A DNA stretch of 64,000 nt from positions 310,001 to 374,000 of the forward strand of contig NZ_JAHCDA010000002.1 in NCBI RefSeq assembly GCF_018413645.1. Direction: 5' to 3'. This DNA comes from Roseococcus pinisoli (GTDB taxonomy: Bacteria; Pseudomonadota; Alphaproteobacteria; Acetobacterales; Acetobacteraceae). The notes below the pieces were generated by a model. That model did no database searches, was not told where the DNA came from, and saw nothing but the letters and a program-made list of their open reading frames with translations. This document shows positions 8,733-18,973 of the stretch, piece by piece; the stretch's first letter is position 1; each line of letters opens with the position of its first letter. A program made the translations under genes and the position numbers.

Positions 8733-8796
8733 ACCGGTCCGGGCGGCCGGCATGACGCCGCGCCGCCCACGTCGCAACTTCTAGAGGACGAGCAAC

Positions 8797-10095
8797 ATGG
8801 CCGGCGGCCTGCACGACTCTCAGTTCACAAACCCGGTAGTCCGCTGGATCGACCAGCGCATGCCGGTGTTCACCATGGTGCAGAAGGAATACGGCGTTTT
8901 CCCGACGCCGCGTAACTTCAACTACTTCTGGAACTTCGGCGCGCTCGCCATGATCAATCTCGTGATCATGATCGTGACCGGCATCGTCCTCGCGATGCAT
9001 TACACGCCGCATGTGACCATGGCCTTCGACAGCGTCGAGCGCATCATGCGCGACGTGAACTTCGGCTGGCTGATCCGCTACGCCCATGCGAACGGCGCCT
9101 CGATGTTCTTCATCGTGGTCTACGTCCACATCTGGCGCGGCATGTACTACGGCTCCTTCAAGGCGCCGCGCGAGCTGCTGTGGATGCTGGGCGTCGCGAT
9201 CTTCCTGCTGATGATGGCGACGGCGTTCATGGGCTACGTGCTGCCCTGGGGCCAGATGTCCTTCTGGGGCGCCACCGTCATCACGAACCTGTTCAGCGCC
9301 ATACCCGTGGTCGGCGACACCATCGTGACCTACCTGTGGGGCGGCTTCTCGGTCGACAACCCGACGCTGAATCGCTTCTTCTCGCTGCACTACCTGCTGC
9401 CCTTCGTGATCACGGGCGTGGTGTTCCTGCACATCGCGGCCCTGCACATCACGGGCTCGAACAACCCGCTCGGCATCGAGCCGAAGGGTCCGCAGGACAC
9501 GCTTCCGTTCCACCCGTACTACACGATCAAGGACAGCGTCGGCATCGTCGTCTACCTCATGGTCTTCGCCGCGCTGGTGTTCTTCGCGCCGAACTACCTG
9601 GGCCACGCGGACAACTACATCCCCGCGAACCCGATGGTGACGCCGCCGCACATCGTGCCGGAGTGGTACTTCCTGCCCTTCTACGCGATCCTTCGCGCGG
9701 TGCCGGATAAGCTCGGCGGCGTGCTGCTGATGGGCGGCTCGATCGTGCTGCTGTTCTTCCTGCCCTGGCTCGACTCTTCCAAGGTGCGGTCGCTGCGGTT
9801 CCGTCCGATCTCGCGGATCCTGTTCCTTCTCTGGACGGTGAACTTCTTCGTCCTGATGTGGTGCGGCGGTAAGCCGGCCGAGCAGCCCTACGTGCTGATC
9901 AGCCAGATCTCGACCCTGCTCTACTTCGCCTACTTCCTGGTGGCGCTCCCGCTGCTCGGTCGCTTCGAGCGCACGCTGCCGCTGCCGGAGAGCATCTCCG
10001 TCGCGGTCCTGGGCAAGAAGGCCCATGGCGGCGGCCATTCGGGCGGCGGACCCCTCCCGGGCGGTGCCACCGCCAAGCCGATGGAAAAGGCCTGA
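8797..10095 (+). CDS. petB: Cytochrome b of the bc1 complex
   Basis: A 432-residue multi-helix membrane protein, the haem b subunit of complex III. It contains the Qo-site PEWY motif ([11 protein letters not shown]) and paired haem-ligand histidines in the second and fourth helices ([24 protein letters not shown]). The C-terminus has a His/Gly-rich tail ([12 protein letters not shown]). It is followed after 3 bp by petC. Length and motifs fit a complete proteobacterial cytochrome b. Confidence 0.97.
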   Translation: MAGGLHDSQFTNPVVRWIDQRMPVFTMVQKEYGVFPTPRNFNYFWNFGALAMINLVIMIVTGIVLAMHYTPHVTMAFDSVERIMRDVNFGWLIRYAHANGASMFFIVVYVHIWRGMYYGSFKAPRELLWMLGVAIFLLMMATAFMGYVLPWGQMSFWGATVITNLFSAIPVVGDTIVTYLWGGFSVDNPTLNRFFSLHYLLPFVITGVVFLHIAALHITGSNNPLGIEPKGPQDTLPFHPYYTIKDSVGIVVYLMVFAALVFFAPNYLGHADNYIPANPMVTPPHIVPEWYFLPFYAILRAVPDKLGGVLLMGGSIVLLFFLPWLDSSKVRSLRFRPISRILFLLWTVNFFVLMWCGGKPAEQPYVLISQISTLLYFAYFLVALPLLGRFERTLPLPESISVAVLGKKAHGGGHSGGGPLPGGATAKPMEKA

Positions 10096-10098
10096 ACC

Positions 10099-10875
10099 AT
10101 GTTCAAGATCCAGGTCGCCTCCCTAAAGGCCGCTGCCGTCGCCGCGACGCTGCTCTTCGCCGGTCCGGCGTTGGCGGCGGAGGGCCACGGCCCGCAGATC
10201 CCCGATGCGGGCTTCAGCTTCGCCCGCCTCTTCGGCACCTATGACCGGGCGGCCGCGCAGCGCGGCTTCCAGGTCTACAAGGAGGTCTGCTCGAACTGCC
10301 ACTCCATGCGGCAGATGTATTACCGTAACCTGACCGAGCTCGGCCTGAGCGCGGACCAGGTGCGCAACATCGCGGCGAGCTTCCAGATCACGGATGGCCC
10401 GAACGACGAGGGCGCGATGTTCGAGCGCGCCGGCCGCGTCTCGGACCACTTCCGCCGGCCCTTCCCGAACGACAACGCCGCGCGTTCCGCCAATGGCGGC
10501 GCGCTGCCGCCCGACCTGTCGGTCATCACCAAGGCCCGCGAGAACGGCGCGAACTACCTCTACGCGCTGCTGACCGGCTACCGCGACGCGCCGGCCGGAG
10601 TCACGGTGATGGAGGGGATGCACTACAACGAGTACTTCCCAGGCCATCAGATCGCCATGGGCCCGCCGCTCAGCGACGGGCAGGTGGATTTCGGTGCCGG
10701 CGTCCCGAACACCGTCGAGGCGATGGCACGCGACGTGACGACGTTCATGGCCTGGGCTTCCGAGCCCGAGCTGGAGACGCGGCGCGCGATGGGCGTGAAG
10801 ATCCTGATCTTCCTCAGCATCCTGGGCGTCCTCGCCTATCTGACGAAGCGCCGGATCTGGGCCGACGCGCACTGA
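10099..10875 (+). CDS. petC: Cytochrome c1 of the bc1 complex
   Basis: A 258-residue precursor with an N-terminal signal (ending FAGPALAAE), one haem c site VCSNCHSM (Cys64, Cys67, His68), and a C-terminal membrane anchor (KILIFLSILGVLAYL) followed by KRRIW. It accepts electrons from the Rieske subunit and passes them to soluble or membrane cytochrome c. It is the last gene of petABC and is followed by a strong terminator. Confidence 0.96.
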   Translation: MFKIQVASLKAAAVAATLLFAGPALAAEGHGPQIPDAGFSFARLFGTYDRAAAQRGFQVYKEVCSNCHSMRQMYYRNLTELGLSADQVRNIAASFQITDGPNDEGAMFERAGRVSDHFRRPFPNDNAARSANGGALPPDLSVITKARENGANYLYALLTGYRDAPAGVTVMEGMHYNEYFPGHQIAMGPPLSDGQVDFGAGVPNTVEAMARDVTTFMAWASEPELETRRAMGVKILIFLSILGVLAYLTKRRIWADAH

Positions 10876-10936
10876 GCGTCGCCGGACTGTCATCGCCGGG
10901 GCGATTTGAACCGGCGGCCAGCTGATCTAGACCCTG

Positions 10937-10962
10937 GGGGGCGCCATGCAGCGCCCCCTTTT
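10937..10962 (+). terminator. Rho-independent terminator of petABC
   Basis: An 8-bp stem GGGGGCGC/GCGCCCCC with a six-base loop (CATGCA), followed immediately by TTTT. Located 61 bp after the petC stop and 20 bp before mtnP. Confidence 0.85.
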
Positions 10963-10982
10963 CGCATTTTGGAGATTGCAGC

Positions 10983-11870
10983 GTGAGCGAGATCGTCGAA
11001 CCCGTGATCGGCCTCATCGGCGGTTCCGGCCTCTATGACATCGAGGGGCTCGAGGACCGTCAGTGGCGCCGCGTGGCCACGCCCTGGGGCGAGCCCTCGG
11101 ACGAGCTGCTTTTCGGCCGGCTGGCCGGGATCAGCTGCGTCTTTCTGCCCCGCCACGGCCGCGGCCACCCCACGCCGCCCTCCGCCCTGAACTTCCGGGC
11201 GAACATCGACGCGCTGAAGCGCTCGGGCGTGACGGACATCATCTCACTCTCGGCCGTCGGTTCCCTGCAGGAGAACCTGCCGCCGGGCCATTTCGTGATC
11301 GTCGACCAGTTCATCGACCGCACCTTCGCGCGGGAGAAGTCCTTCTTCGGCCCGGGCTGCGTGGCGCATGTCAGCCTGGCCCATCCGACCTGCCCACGCC
11401 TGTCCGACGCCATCGAGGCCTCGGGCCGCGAGCTCGGCCTCGAGATGACGCGCGGCGGCACCTACCTGGCGATGGAAGGGCCGCAGTTCAGCACCAAGGC
11501 CGAGAGCCTGCTCTACCGGCAGTGGGGCTGCCACGTGATCGGCATGACCAACATGCCGGAGGCCAAGCTCGCCCGCGAGGCCGAGATTTGCTACGCGAGC
11601 GTCGCCATGGTGACCGACTTCGACTGCTGGCACCCGGACCATGACCACGTCACGGTCGACCAGGTGGTGAAGGTCCTCTTCTCCAATGCCGACAAGGCGA
11701 AGAGCCTGGTGAAGGCGCTGATCCCGCGTGTCGGCGTCGCGCGCGGCCCGTGCCCTGCGGGCTGTGACCGCGCGCTGGACCACGCCCTCATCACGGCGCC
11801 CGACAGCCGCGATCCCGAGATGCTGCGCAAGCTGGACGCGGTCGCGGGCCGCATCCTGAAGGCGGCCTGA
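10983..11870 (+). CDS. mtnP: S-methyl-5'-thioadenosine phosphorylase
   Basis: A 295-residue protein with a GTG start preceded by GGAG. It begins with the IGLIGGSGLYDIEGL block of MTA phosphorylases and has PRHGRGHPTPPS, MEGPQFSTKAES, IGMTNMPEAKLAREAEICYA and VTDFDCWH, all diagnostic of the MTAP branch of purine nucleoside phosphorylases. It splits methylthioadenosine into adenine and methylthioribose-1-phosphate in methionine salvage. No other salvage gene is adjacent. Its start lies just past the pet terminator, so it has its own promoter or depends on read-through. Confidence 0.93.
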   Translation: MSEIVEPVIGLIGGSGLYDIEGLEDRQWRRVATPWGEPSDELLFGRLAGISCVFLPRHGRGHPTPPSALNFRANIDALKRSGVTDIISLSAVGSLQENLPPGHFVIVDQFIDRTFAREKSFFGPGCVAHVSLAHPTCPRLSDAIEASGRELGLEMTRGGTYLAMEGPQFSTKAESLLYRQWGCHVIGMTNMPEAKLAREAEICYASVAMVTDFDCWHPDHDHVTVDQVVKVLFSNADKAKSLVKALIPRVGVARGPCPAGCDRALDHALITAPDSRDPEMLRKLDAVAGRILKAA

Positions 11871-11890
11871 GGCAAGGCCTCCCTTGGCGT

Positions 11891-11911
11891 CGTGCTCCAC
11901 TTCGGAGCACG
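11891..11911. terminator. Hairpin between convergent mtnP and glycosyltransferase genes
   Basis: An 8-bp perfect stem CGTGCTCC/CGGAGCACG-type (11891-11898 with 11904-11911) with a five-base loop lies between two converging stop codons. It lacks a T-run on either side; probably a shared transcription stop. Confidence 0.4.
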
Positions 11912-11918
11912 GCGTCGG

Positions 11919-13430
11919 CTAGGTCGGTGACAGGATTTTCCGAAGCTGACGAAGAGGCCGGGTGAGGCGCCAGGATCGGCTGTTCCGAAGCGCGAGGAGC
12001 TCGTCCGAAAGCTCGATGTTCTTCAGCTGTGCGGAGCTGAGAAGGGATTCCGTTTTCCCAACCGCGGCTAATTGCCGTTCGAGATCCGCGATCCGGCCTC
12101 GGCTCTGATCCAGCTCGGCGGCGCGAAGTTCCAAGAGGGGCCTGATTTCCTCAGCCGCGGTCAATTGACGCTCGAGATCTGCGACGCGCCCATGATTTTC
12201 ATTCAGTTCGGCGAGGCGAAGTTCCAAGAGAGCCTTGGTTTCAGACGTTTCGGCGCGGCGAAGTTCCAAGAGAGCCTTGGTTTCAGACATTTCGGCGACC
12301 GAGGCGACGTAGTGCGCCTTCCATTTCTCGATTTCGCCCGCCATCCATTCCTGTTCTTCCTGCCAAAACCACCGCTTGTCATAAGGCAAACGCGGCAGGG
12401 CTGCCTTGAGGAACTTCCGCAGCGCGCCCTGATGCGCGGTGGCGGAGACCGGTGAATCAGCAGATTCCTGCAGAATATCCCCGTAAATCTCTTCGAACCG
12501 ATCGAGCTGTGCATCGAGCGAGGCGACCTCGCGCACCCTGGCGCTGACCTGGGCGACCTCTGCCGGGTCGCAGGCCTGTATCTCCTTGATGAGATCATCG
12601 GTCGAGACCGGTCGGGTGAAGGCTGGGCCTGCGAAGTTGCACCGTCTGAACCAGTCAAAGTTCCGGGGCGTGACAAGGCCGGCCATTCCGGCTTCTCCGC
12701 AGAGAATGACCGCGCAACCGCAGGCCATGGCCTCGAGCGCCGATCGTCCGGTCGCGAAGACGATGTCGTGCGCGAGAAGCTCGACCTCCGGCGTGTCTGT
12801 CATGCGGTCGCCGCCACGGCCCAGGGAGGTCAGGGGAAGGCCGAGATTGGAGGCCGCCTCACGAATGAAGGGCTGGTGGAGACCGCCGCCATGAAACGCC
12901 AACAGGCGGGGAGCCATATCGGGCCAGGGTCGCTGCCTCGGGCCGAAGCGCCGCAGATCGACCGCGTTGGGGATGAGGGCAACCCGCTCCGCCGGCAGGC
13001 CGTTCTGCGATACCAATTGACTGACGATGGTTTCGTTGACGCCGGCGTGAAGCCGAATCTGCGGAAAAACCGGAGGTTGCTCCACCCAAAAGCGCCAGGA
13101 GTGGCACACATACAGCGCAGCGGTGCCGGGAAAGCGGATGATGGCTTCGGCCGTCGGGATGAAGTGGTGGCCGTGGATGATGTCGGGAACCTCGGTCACC
13201 GCCTCCAGGTCATCGACGACGGTGATGCCGCTTTCCCGGATCGTCCGGGCAAAGTCGCCCAGCCGGGGAGAGTAGACGATCGGGCGATGTCCTCTGGCCA
13301 GCAGCCCCTGGGCCACCTCCCGCACGACACACTCCGTGCCGCCGGGACCGTCCAGCCAGACATTTGTCAGCAGAACGGTGAGCGGTGGGTTGCCGGCGCT
13401 TCGCCTCTCGGCATTCGAATTGTGCAACAT
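11919..13430 (-). CDS. Glycosyltransferase (GT4-like) with C-terminal coiled-coil repeats
   Basis: A 503-residue protein. The N-terminal ~330 residues look like a GT-B glycosyltransferase: LLTNVWLDGPGGTECVVREVAQGL at the donor-domain start, IHGHHFIP, and IPNAVDLRRFG, with a later EAMACGCAVIL segment where GT4 enzymes bind the nucleotide sugar. Residues ~370-470 form a coiled coil with 14-residue tandem units (SETKALLELR) and a longer LADLERQL-type repeat. It ends with a basic NSRSWRLTRPLRQL tail that I recall from other polysaccharide-associated glycosyltransferases. The upstream region is AT-rich. The acceptor is unknown. Confidence 0.72.
   Translation of the reverse strand: MLHNSNAERRSAGNPPLTVLLTNVWLDGPGGTECVVREVAQGLLARGHRPIVYSPRLGDFARTIRESGITVVDDLEAVTEVPDIIHGHHFIPTAEAIIRFPGTAALYVCHSWRFWVEQPPVFPQIRLHAGVNETIVSQLVSQNGLPAERVALIPNAVDLRRFGPRQRPWPDMAPRLLAFHGGGLHQPFIREAASNLGLPLTSLGRGGDRMTDTPEVELLAHDIVFATGRSALEAMACGCAVILCGEAGMAGLVTPRNFDWFRRCNFAGPAFTRPVSTDDLIKEIQACDPAEVAQVSARVREVASLDAQLDRFEEIYGDILQESADSPVSATAHQGALRKFLKAALPRLPYDKRWFWQEEQEWMAGEIEKWKAHYVASVAEMSETKALLELRRAETSETKALLELRLAELNENHGRVADLERQLTAAEEIRPLLELRAAELDQSRGRIADLERQLAAVGKTESLLSSAQLKNIELSDELLALRNSRSWRLTRPLRQLRKILSPT
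12215..12288 (-). repeat. 42-bp direct repeat inside the glycosyltransferase gene
   Basis: A 32-base sequence (GGCGAAGTTCCAAGAGAGCC and 12 more bases) occurs identically at 12215-12246 and 12257-12288, a period of 42 bp (14 codons, two heptads). A degenerate third copy lies near 12124. It encodes the coiled-coil units and is a likely site of length variation. Confidence 0.85.
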
Positions 13431-13525
13431 TATTGCTCTTAAGTATTGGTCAATAAATCCCTGCGCAATCCATGCGATGCCATTTTTGGATCGTTATAAT
13501 CGCTTTGTCCGATATGCATTCGTGG

Positions 13526-16500
13526 TCACCGTCGTTCCGGCAACGCCGCAAGGATGGCTTGCGCCATCGGCGTCACGAGAAGATCGTCCGTTTCCACGCT
13601 CAGCCGCCGGCGCCAATTCGGGCGCTCCCGATCCGTACCGGGCAGGTTCACGGCGATGCGCTCACCGGCCAGGTCTTCGGCTTGGACAAGCAGCATCAGG
13701 CTGGGCGTCGCCGCCACGAAGGCATGGATGGCGCCAGCCAGCTCAGGAGGCAGGGGACCTTCCCCTGGGGCCGGGAGTTCGATGCCGGCGGCATGCAGGG
13801 CCGCGAAAAGCCGCTGGCGCTCCGCGTCGCGTTCCTGGCGGGCGGCTTCGGCCCAATCCCGATCCACCATGCCCAGCGCTTCGCGCTCGGCGATGTCGGT
13901 CATCTCCCACCAGCCGGCCAGCGTGGGCAGGTCATGGGTGGAGACGCAGGCGGCGGCCAGGGCTGGATACCGCGACGGGGGTGTGAAGGCAGCACCTTCG
14001 CGCTCGAACCAGAGAACGCGGTAGGAGAGAGCGCGCGCATCGTGCAGCGCCTCGCGCAGGCCTGCAGGCACGGTGCCCAGATCCTCGCCGACCACCGTGC
14101 AGCTGGCCCGATGCGATTCCAGTGCGATCTCCCCCAGCCACGCCTGGAAGGGCTGATCAAGATAGCAGCCCTCGGCCGCGGTGGCCCCGTCCGGAACCAG
14201 GAAGAGGCGCTTCAGCCCCAGCACATGGTCGATCCGCAGGGCCGTCGCGTGGCGCATATTGGCGCGAATGAGCGCGCCGAAGGCCGCGTGCCCCTGCGCC
14301 TCGGAAGCGAGCGGATCCGGCGGCGGCACGCCCCAGACCTGCCCGGCCGGGCCGAGCGGGTCCGGCGGTGCCCCGATGGAGAGGTCGGGCAGGAAGGCCA
14401 TCTCGCCCGACCAGAGCTCGGCCCCATCCGGCGCGGTGCCGACGGCGAGGTCGCGATATAGGCCAGCGCCGGCAGAGGCAGCCTCGGCCAGCTGGCGGTC
14501 GGCCACGAATTGCAGCCAGGCGTGGAAGCCGACGGCCTCCGCCTCCGCCGCGCAGAAGGCTTCCACCCCGCTGTCGTGGCCATGGCGCAGGCCGGCGGGC
14601 CAGCGGCGGGCATCCCCATGTCCCAGCCGCTCCGCCAGGGCGCCGAAGGCGGCGAAGCGCTCCAGCGCTGCACCACCCTCAAGGCGGAAGGCGGCGAAGG
14701 CCGGGTCGGTGCGATCGAAGCGTGCCCAGGCAGCCTGCAGCGCAGCGCGCTTGGCGCGCCAGACGGCGGGGTAGTCGATCCAGGGTGAGGCCCGCAGCGC
14801 GGCGAAATCATCCGCACCGCCGAGCCGCGACACATCGATCAGCATCGGCTCGAGGAAGCGGCGGTCCGAGGGCTGGTAGGGGCTGGCACGCTCCCGATCC
14901 GTGAGGGGAAGGGCATGCGGCGGGCTGATGCCCAGCCACAGCGCGCTCTCCCGGTCCGCCCGCCGCGCGAGCTCGGCGATGGCGGTGAAGTCGCCCATGC
15001 CCTGGTCGGCGGCGTGGCGCAGGGAATAGCTCTGCGCGGTGACGCCGAAATGGCGCTGGCCGGCTTCCATCGACGGCGGCAGGAAGCAGGCTGGCGGCGC
15101 TACGGTGATCCGGCAAAGCGCCTCCCCAAGCCGCAGCTCATGTCGCCCCGTGGGCAGGATCGGAAGGGGGACACGCCCGCCTTCCGCCTCGGCGCTCCAT
15201 TCGATCCGGCCGCCATCCTCCAGCGTCAGCCCGAATTCGAGCCGCGCTGGAATACTCTCGCCGAGGGCGATCTCCGCAGGCGATCCGACCCGAACGGCGA
15301 GATGGGCGGGAAGCGAGGGGCGTTGCTGGCGGCGGACGAGGCTGTCGCGCGCCTGGCTCGATGTCTCGGCCGGCAGGCCCAGCGTGCCCAGGATATGGCG
15401 CAGCGTGCCCTCGGGCACCTGATGCTCGCGGCTTTCCAGATCGCGCCAGACAGGCGCCAACCCGGCGGCCCTGGCGAGCCGGGCGAGCAGTTCGGGATCG
15501 GGGGCCGAAGCGCTGCGCGGCGCGACCGGTACCTCTGCCAGCAGTGCCACCGAACGCGGCGCCAGATCGCTGATCGCCGCGGCCTCGGGACGAGCGCTAT
15601 CGGCCAGGAGCTGCCAGCGGAAACCCCATCGGGGCGAGGGCATGCGCAGGGCCAGCGCATCATCGCCCCCGTTGACGGCAACGAGCACCCGGTCGCCGGC
15701 GCTATGAAGCAGCGCCACGAGTGCGCGTGAGCCATCCCAGTCCTCGGGGGCGATAGGGTGGCCGGCGGGATGCAGCCAGGCCACGTCGGGCAGGCTGCTC
15801 TCCTCCGTCGCGCGGCCGGTGAGCGCGACCGTTGCGTGCAGGGCCGGATGCGCCCGCCTGGCCGCGATCAGCCGCGCGGTGAAGTCGACGAGGCCCTGGT
15901 CCATCCCCTCCCAGTCGAACCAGGACAAAGCATTGTCCTGGACATAGGCATTGTTGTTGCCGCCCTGGCTGCGCCCGGCCTCGTCGCCCATCGAGATCAT
16001 GGGCAGGCCCCTCGCGGCGAGCAGCGTGGCGAGCAGTGCCCTGACGTCCTGCCTGCGTCCGGTCTCGATCGCGGGATCGTCGCTCGGACCCTCGACGCCG
16101 CGGTTCCAGGAATGGTTGTCGGTGGTGCCGTCCCGGTTCTCCTCGCCATTGGCGAGGTTGTGGCGCTGCTCGTGGCTCACGAGGTCGCGCAGCGTGAAGC
16201 CGTCATGCGCGGTGACGTAGTTCAGGCTGTCGGCCACGCGATCGCCGAAGATGTCGTCCGAGCCGGCGAGCCTCGTCCCCAGCGGACCCAGGCCGCCGCT
16301 TTCCGCCCCGCGCCAGAAGCGGCGGACGTCGTCGCGGAAGCGGTCGTTCCATTCGGGCCAGCCGGGCGGAAACTGGCCGAGCTGATAACCGCCCGGCCCC
16401 GGATCCCAGGGCTCGGCAATGAGGCGGCGGGTCCGCAGGATGGGATCCTGTCGCATCGCGGCCAGCAGCGGCGCATGCGGGTCGAAGCCCGCCGGCCGAC

Positions 16501-17470
16501 GCCCCAGCGTCGTCGCCAGATCGAGGCGGAAGCCGTCCACGCCCGCCTGCTCGGCCCAATGGCGCAGCGCATCCATGGCGAGGCGCAACGGCCAGGGGCG
16601 GTCCAGTGCCAGCGTGTTGCCGCAGCCGGTGTCGTCGACGTAATGGCCGTCATGCAGCCGGTACCAGGCTTCGTGACCGAGGCCGCGAAGCGAGAGGGTG
16701 GGCCCCAGCGCGTCGCCCTCGCCGCTGTGGTTCAGCACGATGTCGAGCACGACGCCGATCCCCGCCGCCCGCAGCGCGGTCACGGCGGCACGGACCTCGG
16801 CCATGCCGCCCGGCGCCAGGCGTGGGTCGGGCGCGAGCCAGCAGATGGAGTTGTAGCCCCAGTAATTCGTCAGCCCGAGCGGGCCGAGATGCCGCTCATC
16901 CACCCAGGCGGCGGTGGGCATCAGCTCCACCGTGGTGACGCCAAGCCGGAGCAGATGCGCGATGGCGGCCGGATGCGCGAGGCCGGCGAAGGTGCCTCTT
17001 ATCGCCTCGGGGATATCCGGATGGCGCACGGTGAAGCCACGCACATGCAGCTCGTAGATCACCTCGGGGCGGGGCGGGAAGGGTTGCCAGTCCTGTACGG
17101 GCAAGGGCGCCTGGACCACCGCGTGGACGAGGTGTGGGCCGCTATCGGCCGTATCGGGTTCACCGGCCGTGTCGAAGGCGCTGGGATGGAGCCTAAGCGG
17201 GGCTTCCAGAGCGCGCGCCCAGGGGTCGAGCAGGAGCTTGGCCGGGTTGAAGCGCGCGGCCCACGGGCCCTCCGCCCGCAGCCCATAGCGCGTGCCTTCA
17301 CGCAGGCCGGGGATGTGCCCGTGGAAGACGTCGCCTTGCCGATGCGGCAGAGGGTGGCGCGCGACCTCGCGGTCCCCCTCGAAGACGCAAAAGGTCAGGC
17401 GCGTGGCGCCGGGGGCGGGGATGGCGACCTCCACCCCCTTCGGGCCGGGCGTGACGCCTAGGGCGCGCAT
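13526..17470 (-). CDS. Fused glycogen debranching enzyme GlgX and 4-alpha-glucanotransferase MalQ
   Basis: One 1314-residue reading frame holding two enzymes. Residues ~1-645 are GlgX-like: an N-terminal CBM48-type region, the GH13 nucleophile segment DGFRLDLATTLG (~319), acid/base LIAEPWDPG (~353) and VTAHDGFTLRDLVS. Residues ~650-1314 are GH77 MalQ-like: ALRIDHVLGLKRLF (nucleophile ~1080), VVGEDLGTVP (~1128) and CVSTHDLPTL (~1177). The first half should cut alpha-1,6 branches left by phosphorylase, and the second should disproportionate the released malto-oligosaccharides. All catalytic residues appear present in both halves. It is the last gene of the glycogen cluster, 12 bp after glgA. 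Confidence 0.92.
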   Translation of the reverse strand: MRALGVTPGPKGVEVAIPAPGATRLTFCVFEGDREVARHPLPHRQGDVFHGHIPGLREGTRYGLRAEGPWAARFNPAKLLLDPWARALEAPLRLHPSAFDTAGEPDTADSGPHLVHAVVQAPLPVQDWQPFPPRPEVIYELHVRGFTVRHPDIPEAIRGTFAGLAHPAAIAHLLRLGVTTVELMPTAAWVDERHLGPLGLTNYWGYNSICWLAPDPRLAPGGMAEVRAAVTALRAAGIGVVLDIVLNHSGEGDALGPTLSLRGLGHEAWYRLHDGHYVDDTGCGNTLALDRPWPLRLAMDALRHWAEQAGVDGFRLDLATTLGRRPAGFDPHAPLLAAMRQDPILRTRRLIAEPWDPGPGGYQLGQFPPGWPEWNDRFRDDVRRFWRGAESGGLGPLGTRLAGSDDIFGDRVADSLNYVTAHDGFTLRDLVSHEQRHNLANGEENRDGTTDNHSWNRGVEGPSDDPAIETGRRQDVRALLATLLAARGLPMISMGDEAGRSQGGNNNAYVQDNALSWFDWEGMDQGLVDFTARLIAARRAHPALHATVALTGRATEESSLPDVAWLHPAGHPIAPEDWDGSRALVALLHSAGDRVLVAVNGGDDALALRMPSPRWGFRWQLLADSARPEAAAISDLAPRSVALLAEVPVAPRSASAPDPELLARLARAAGLAPVWRDLESREHQVPEGTLRHILGTLGLPAETSSQARDSLVRRQQRPSLPAHLAVRVGSPAEIALGESIPARLEFGLTLEDGGRIEWSAEAEGGRVPLPILPTGRHELRLGEALCRITVAPPACFLPPSMEAGQRHFGVTAQSYSLRHAADQGMGDFTAIAELARRADRESALWLGISPPHALPLTDRERASPYQPSDRRFLEPMLIDVSRLGGADDFAALRASPWIDYPAVWRAKRAALQAAWARFDRTDPAFAAFRLEGGAALERFAAFGALAERLGHGDARRWPAGLRHGHDSGVEAFCAAEAEAVGFHAWLQFVADRQLAEAASAGAGLYRDLAVGTAPDGAELWSGEMAFLPDLSIGAPPDPLGPAGQVWGVPPPDPLASEAQGHAAFGALIRANMRHATALRIDHVLGLKRLFLVPDGATAAEGCYLDQPFQAWLGEIALESHRASCTVVGEDLGTVPAGLREALHDARALSYRVLWFEREGAAFTPPSRYPALAAACVSTHDLPTLAGWWEMTDIAEREALGMVDRDWAEAARQERDAERQRLFAALHAAGIELPAPGEGPLPPELAGAIHAFVAATPSLMLLVQAEDLAGERIAVNLPGTDRERPNWRRRLSVETDDLLVTPMAQAILAALPERR

Positions 17471-17482
17471 CGGCCCGCCGCC

Positions 17483-18973
17483 TCAGCCACGCCCTGCCAC
17501 CATCTCGCGGAAGATGGCCGCGTACTTCGTCGCTGAGCGTGTCCAGGACACGTCCTGTGCCATGGCATTGGCCTGGACCTGCCGCATCAGCGCGGGCTCG
17601 CGGTAGACGCCGATGGCCCGCTCGATCGCGGCCGACAGCATCTCGTGGCCGACGGGCGCGAAGTTGAAGCCGGTCCCCACGCCCGAAGCGAGCGCCATCT
17701 CATTCGCATCCACCACGCTGTCCGCAAGGCCGCCCACATGCGCGACAACCGGCGGCGCGCCGTAGCGCAGTGCACAGAGCTGACCCAGGCCACAGGGCTC
17801 GAAGCGCGACGGCATCAGGACGAAGTCCGCCCCGCCGTAGCAGAGGCGGGCGAGGCCCTCGTCGAAGCCGACATAGCTGCCGACGCGGCCGGTCTGCGCG
17901 GCGGTGGCGCCATGCACGCGGTTCTCCAGCGCCCGCTCCCCGCTGCCGAGGACGGCGAGCTGCCCACCCTGGTCGAGAATGGCCGGCAGCGCCTCCAGGA
18001 TGAGGTCGACGCCCTTCTGCCAGGCAAGCCGGCCGATGAAGACGAAGAGCGGCGCGTCGGGCGCAGCGGCGAGGCCCATGCGCTTCTGCAGCTCGGCCTT
18101 GTTCCGGGCACGCGCGGCGGCAGCGGTCTTTGCCTCGAAGCGCGCCGGCAGATGGGCGTCGGCGGAGGGGTCCCATTCGGCGGTGTCGAGGCCGTTGAGG
18201 ATGCCGCTCAGCGCGCCGCCGCGGCCGCGCAGCAGCCCGTCGAGCCCCATGCCCCATTGCGGCGTGCGGATCTCGGCCGCGTAGCCAGGCGAGACGGTCG
18301 AGACGCGATCGGCGAACCAGATGCCGGATTTGAGGTAGCCGACCATGCCGAAATACTCGAGGCCTTCCGTCCGGAAGGCCGCCGCCGGCAGGCCCAGCAG
18401 CCCGAAGACATCGGCCGGGAACTGCCCCTGGAAGGCGAGGTTGTGGATGGTGAAGAGCGTCGGGACATTGGAGCCCGAGAAGCGGAGATAGGCGGGCGCC
18501 AGGCCGGCCTGCCAGTCATGCGCATGGACGGCGTCGAACCCCGCCATCGCGCCCAGCCCCGGCACCGCCTGCGCGACCGCGCGGCCGAGTGCGGCGAAGC
18601 GCATGGCGTTGTCCGGCCAGTCGCCGCCCGTGGGCGAGAGATAGGGCGAGCCGGAGCGCGCGAAGAAATGCGGCGCGTCGAGCACCAGCAGGTCCCGCCC
18701 CGCGGCTTGCGCGCGCACGAGCCGCGCCGGCGCGCCGAAGAGGTCGGCCACCGTCTCGCTGGCCTCCACCGGGCCGAGCGCGGCCATGACGGCGGGATAG
18801 CCGGGCAGCATGGTCGTGACCGCGATGCCCTCCGGCGCCAGCGCGCCGGGCAGGGCGCCGACCACATCGGCCAGCCCCCCCGTCTTCACGAAGGGAAAGC
18901 CCTCCGAGGCCACGGCCAGCACGCGCAGCGGTGCGGAGGGCGCCGCCGCGGCCTTCTTCGGCGCTACGCTCAT
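17483..18973 (-). CDS. glgA: Glycogen synthase (ADP-glucose)
   Basis: A 496-residue GT5 enzyme that extends alpha-1,4-glucan from ADP-glucose. It has the N-terminal [13 protein letters not shown] motif binding ADP-glucose, [14 protein letters not shown], and the C-terminal [18 protein letters not shown] nucleotide-sugar motif. The start MSVAPKK at 18973 was chosen because its ATG overlaps the glgC stop as ATGA, implying coupled translation; a longer frame upstream would run into glgC. Located in the order glgP-glgB-glgC-glgA-glgX/malQ. Confidence 0.96.
   Translation of the reverse strand: MSVAPKKAAAAPSAPLRVLAVASEGFPFVKTGGLADVVGALPGALAPEGIAVTTMLPGYPAVMAALGPVEASETVADLFGAPARLVRAQAAGRDLLVLDAPHFFARSGSPYLSPTGGDWPDNAMRFAALGRAVAQAVPGLGAMAGFDAVHAHDWQAGLAPAYLRFSGSNVPTLFTIHNLAFQGQFPADVFGLLGLPAAAFRTEGLEYFGMVGYLKSGIWFADRVSTVSPGYAAEIRTPQWGMGLDGLLRGRGGALSGILNGLDTAEWDPSADAHLPARFEAKTAAAARARNKAELQKRMGLAAAPDAPLFVFIGRLAWQKGVDLILEALPAILDQGGQLAVLGSGERALENRVHGATAAQTGRVGSYVGFDEGLARLCYGGADFVLMPSRFEPCGLGQLCALRYGAPPVVAHVGGLADSVVDANEMALASGVGTGFNFAPVGHEMLSAAIERAIGVYREPALMRQVQANAMAQDVSWTRSATKYAAIFREMVAGRG

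Noticed and set aside
8701-10038. Minus-strand open frame of about 445 codons
   Set aside because: Antisense to petB; the sense strand encodes a complete cytochrome b.
15758-17461. Open frame of about 570 codons on the plus strand
   Set aside because: Antisense to the glgX half of the fusion; no domain.
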